Source: an uncultured Bacteroidia bacterium (GTDB lineage: Bacteria; Bacteroidota; Bacteroidia; Bacteroidales; F082). From it: a stretch of DNA of 45,530 bases. Location of the stretch: assembly GCA_902767725.1 (NCBI GenBank), contig CACXIM010000026.1, positions 1 to 45,530 on the forward strand, read 5' to 3'. A model generated the notes under the pieces. The model was not told the origin of the DNA, did not search any database, and saw only the letters and a program-made list of their open reading frames with translations. Shown one piece after another: positions 43,514 through 45,530 of the stretch. Position numbers and translations under genes: made by a program. How positions within the stretch are numbered: the first letter of the stretch is position 1; the number at the start of each line of letters is the position of its first letter.

Positions 43514-44194
43514 ATGGAAGTCAAGAAACCCGCCATCGACGAAAGCTGGTACCAAGTGCTGAGGCCGCAGTTCGAGGCGCCTTATTTCGCCGACCTCAAG
43601 TCGTTCCTCGTGAGCGAGAAACGCCAATATGCCGTCTATCCCCCCGGCCCCTTGATCTTCAACGCCTTCAACCTCACGCCTTTCGACAAGGTGAAGGTGG
43701 TCATCTTGGGTCAAGACCCGTATCACGGCCCGGGACAGGCCCACGGTCTCTCGTTCTCGGTGCCCGACGGCGTGCCTTTCCCGCCCAGCCTGCAAAACAT
43801 CTTCAAGGAACTGCACGACGACCTCGGTGTGCCCATGGCGCGCTCGGGCAACCTCGAGAAGTGGGCGAGGGAAGGGGTGCTGCTGCTCAATGCCTCGCTG
43901 ACGGTGCGCGCCGGACAGGCCGCCTCGCACTCGCGCCACGGCTGGGAACAGTTCACCGACGCCGCCATCCGCGCCCTGTCGGAGCAACGCGAGCACCTCG
44001 TCTTCATCCTCTGGGGCAACTACGCCATCGCCAAGCAGGCCTTGATTGACCCCTTCAAGCACCTGATCCTGAAGTCGGTGCACCCCTCGCCACTCTCCGC
44101 CAGCCGCGGCTTCTTCGGGTGTCATCACTTCTCGCAAACGAACCGTTATTTGGTAGAGCATGGTATTGAACCGATTGATTGGTCTTTGCCATGA
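43514..44194 (+). CDS. ung: Uracil-DNA glycosylase
   Basis: A 226-residue family 1 enzyme that cuts uracil out of DNA to start base-excision repair. The water-activating motif [18 protein letters not shown] is at about residues 66-83, [17 protein letters not shown] at about 120, VFILWGNYA, and the DNA-intercalating [13 protein letters not shown] with its His at about 194. Full length and intact. Confidence 0.97.
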   Translation: MEVKKPAIDESWYQVLRPQFEAPYFADLKSFLVSEKRQYAVYPPGPLIFNAFNLTPFDKVKVVILGQDPYHGPGQAHGLSFSVPDGVPFPPSLQNIFKELHDDLGVPMARSGNLEKWAREGVLLLNASLTVRAGQAASHSRHGWEQFTDAAIRALSEQREHLVFILWGNYAIAKQALIDPFKHLILKSVHPSPLSASRGFFGCHHFSQTNRYLVEHGIEPIDWSLP

Positions 44195-44214
44195 CTGTTG
44201 CTCCACTGAGGGAT

Positions 44215-44334
44215 ACTACACTCCGCTTAAACCCTCATTGCGGGCTTGACCCGCAATCTCCTGAGCAAAAGGCGTCTTCGTGCTCAGGAGATGGCGGATG
44301 TTCCTCCGCCATGAGGGTGTGGCGTAAGTGTAGT
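44215..44334. repeat. Cloverleaf-like palindromic element
   Basis: ACTACACT (44215-44222) closes with AGTGTAGT (44327-44334) and ACCCTCAT (44231-44238) with ATGAGGGT (44311-44318). Between them stand three hairpins: TTGCGGG-CTTGA-CCCGCAA (44238-44256), TCTCCTGAGCA/TGCTCAGGAGA (44257-44291, 13-base loop), and TGGCGGA-TGTTCC-TCCGCCA (44292-44311). The first and third look like inverted copies of one CAT..CGG repeat unit. It fills the ung/pyrophosphatase gap. Confidence 0.88.
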
Positions 44335-44380
44335 GTTTCTAAGCCCATGGAATAAAAGCAAAAGCATAAACAATACAATA

Positions 44381-44980
44381 ATGAAACAAATCGTATTCGC
44401 CACCAACAATAAGAACAAACTGCGCGAGATGCGCGAAATCATGTCTGGTTCCGCTTTCGCGGAAGGAGGCTATGAGGTACTGAGCCTTGAAGACATCGGC
44501 TGCCACGAAGATATCGTCGAAGATGCCGACACCATCGAAGGCAACGCCAAAATCAAGGCGGACTTCGTCACCAACAAGTACCACGTGGATTGCTTTGCCG
44601 ACGACACTGGCCTCGAGGTGGAGGCCTTGGGCGGTGCCCCAGGTGTGTATTCGGCACGCTATGCCGGTGAGCATTGCAGCTATCAGGACAACGTCGACAA
44701 GATGCTCGCCGCCATGAAGGGACAGACCAACCGCAAGGCGGCCTTCCGCACCTGCATCGCGCTTAACCTTGACGGCAAATCCTATTACTTCGAAGGCCGT
44801 TGCGACGGCCACATCACCGAGGAGCAACGCGGTACCGAGGGTTTTGGCTACGACCCCATCTTCCAGCCCGACGGCTACGACCAGACCTTCGCCGAGTTGG
44901 GCCACGAAGTGAAAAACGCCATCAGCCACCGTGGCCGTGCCACTCAGAAGCTGATCGCGTTTTTGAAAGAATTAGGTTAA
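44381..44980 (+). CDS. rdgB: Non-canonical purine NTP pyrophosphatase (RdgB/HAM1)
   Basis: A 199-residue enzyme hydrolysing dITP, XTP and similar to the monophosphate, keeping damaged bases out of nucleic acids. The ATG at 44381 starts [20 protein letters not shown], the family N-terminus (phosphate-binding TNNKNK). Further motifs: [48 protein letters not shown] and [11 protein letters not shown]. The frame is open from 44333 but that part enters the repeat. It shares a repair theme with ung. Confidence 0.95.
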   Translation: MKQIVFATNNKNKLREMREIMSGSAFAEGGYEVLSLEDIGCHEDIVEDADTIEGNAKIKADFVTNKYHVDCFADDTGLEVEALGGAPGVYSARYAGEHCSYQDNVDKMLAAMKGQTNRKAAFRTCIALNLDGKSYYFEGRCDGHITEEQRGTEGFGYDPIFQPDGYDQTFAELGHEVKNAISHRGRATQKLIAFLKELG

Positions 44981-45307
44981 ATCACTAATCGCAGCCATGT
45001 CATTCCAACCTTTCTGCCCATGTCATCCCTGCGTAGGCTTGAGGGGAGGCTGGGATCTATGGGCAGAAAGGACAGTAGGCATCTATGGCTGCGTCGTTAT
45101 TTCCTTAAAGGACTGCAATCTCAAAAGAAGGCATCCGACATTCATAGTCAACCGGTCGGTAGTGCGCCGTGCGGCCTAAGCCGTACATTCGGATGACAAC
45201 GTGCTGAGCCTGCGCCGTGATGTTCATCGTGAACGGGTGCTGCCGGCTCCGGGCAACGATCAATGGTGGGGGTTCGGTTCGCCCTACAAATGCGGATGCC
45301 TTGTGGT
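44981..45307. repeat. Gene-free stretch with nested palindromes
   Basis: 44990-45093 is a nested hairpin: CGCAGCCAT / ATGGCTGCG outside, CCTTTCTGCCCAT / ATGGGCAGAAAGG inside, CATCCC / GGGAT at the core, with ATGTCAT on each left arm and ATCTATGG on each right arm, as if one repeat copy had been inserted in another. Further on, CATCCGA (45128) pairs with TCGGATG (45190), and a GGGGTTCGGTTCGCCCTAC stretch at 45268-45286 resembles a dispersed filler repeat. No plausible gene is seen. Confidence 0.8.
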
Positions 45308-45530
45308 TCAGACCAGCTCAGTCTGGAAGTTGAGTGATTGTATCTCCATGTCGAGCTGGCGCAGCTGCGCGGAGCATTCGTCCACTTTCTTGCCGATGGC
45401 TTTCACGTCGACCACGGTCACCGTCTTGATTTCCGAGCGCGAGTAGCGGTCCTGTCCCGCCGAGGCGGTGTCGAAGATGCTGCGCAGGTTGCTGACGCGC
45501 ATGGTCAGCACGTCCTTGCGGGCCATGAGT
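45308..45530 (-). CDS. DIP1984-like protein, C-terminal fragment (runs off right edge)
   Basis: The last 73 or so residues of a gene entering from the right edge. RYSRSEIKTVTVVDVKAIGKKVDECS and RQLDMEIQSLNFQTELV match the C-terminal pattern of the DIP1984 family (also called septicolysin-like, DUF6847), a two-helix coiled-coil protein of about 150 residues with no settled role. The ATG at 45526 is internal, since the frame stays open to the edge. Confidence 0.75.
   Translation of the reverse strand, partial: LMARKDVLTMRVSNLRSIFDTASAGQDRYSRSEIKTVTVVDVKAIGKKVDECSAQLRQLDMEIQSLNFQTELV

Noticed and set aside
45201-45446. Plus-strand open frame near the right edge
   Set aside because: No recognisable protein; its second half is antisense to the DIP1984-like tail and its first half lies in repeat sequence.

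Overview
The window looks like a chromosome segment of a member of Bacteroidota, most likely an uncultured Bacteroidales. The evidence is the gene content: DUF2851, an HU-CCDC81/SPOR protein, a subtilase with a type IX secretion (T9SS) sorting domain, many small outer-membrane barrels and lipoproteins, and HTH and coiled-coil/ZapA arrangements typical of the phylum. Perfect Bacteroidota-type -7 boxes (TAnnTTTG) stand before several genes, start codons lie in A-rich leaders rather than behind Shine-Dalgarno sites, and no phage, plasmid, transposase or CRISPR genes are visible.

Layout. 1-4978 (minus): OPT transporter, two small barrel-like exported proteins and mfd (cut by the left edge). 5131-5748 (plus): a small membrane protein with a frameshift and an overlapping HTH regulator. 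5895-12642 (minus): T9SS subtilase, acyltransferase, DUF2851, then a lipoprotein 5'-nucleotidase. 12782-15887 (plus): a coiled-coil/ZapA fusion, a probable 6S RNA, RNase Y and a radical SAM protein. 15890-17059 (minus): a membrane glycosyltransferase. 17331-24651 (plus): tgt, LptF/LptG-type permease, deoxynucleoside kinase, kdsB, HU/SPOR protein, trmB, HerA-like ATPase. 24797-29585: pcm, a Gfo/Idh oxidoreductase, a lipoprotein, a polyprenyl-phosphate sugar transferase, tdk. 29676-33553: a conserved unknown, rsmI, a barrel protein, an FMN-binding lipoprotein, udk. 33590-41187: six head-to-tail paralogous lipoproteins. 41345-45530: an exported unknown protein, tRNA-Gln, a frameshifted barrel protein, a 43-residue lipoprotein, ung, a RdgB-type pyrophosphatase and the tail of a DIP1984-like gene.

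The most unusual region is the lipoprotein array. Six tandem genes carry eight copies of one unrecognised domain, which resembles a TolB/PD40 beta-propeller in its SPDG/DG repeats. Two genes are two-domain fusions, one is frameshifted, and one pair is joined by a deletion that removed the end of one gene and the ATG of the next. This looks like an actively recombining, lineage-specific family of probable envelope proteins. I do not recognise its function.

The second theme is a dense population of short palindromic repeats in at least seven sequence families. Several sit inside genes and are translated (mfd, the subtilase sorting domain, the RsmI tail, probably the OPT N-terminus) or supply stop codons to two convergent genes. 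Others form nested or cloverleaf structures. Three otherwise intact genes contain single-base frameshifts, so either assembly errors or recent decay must be considered.
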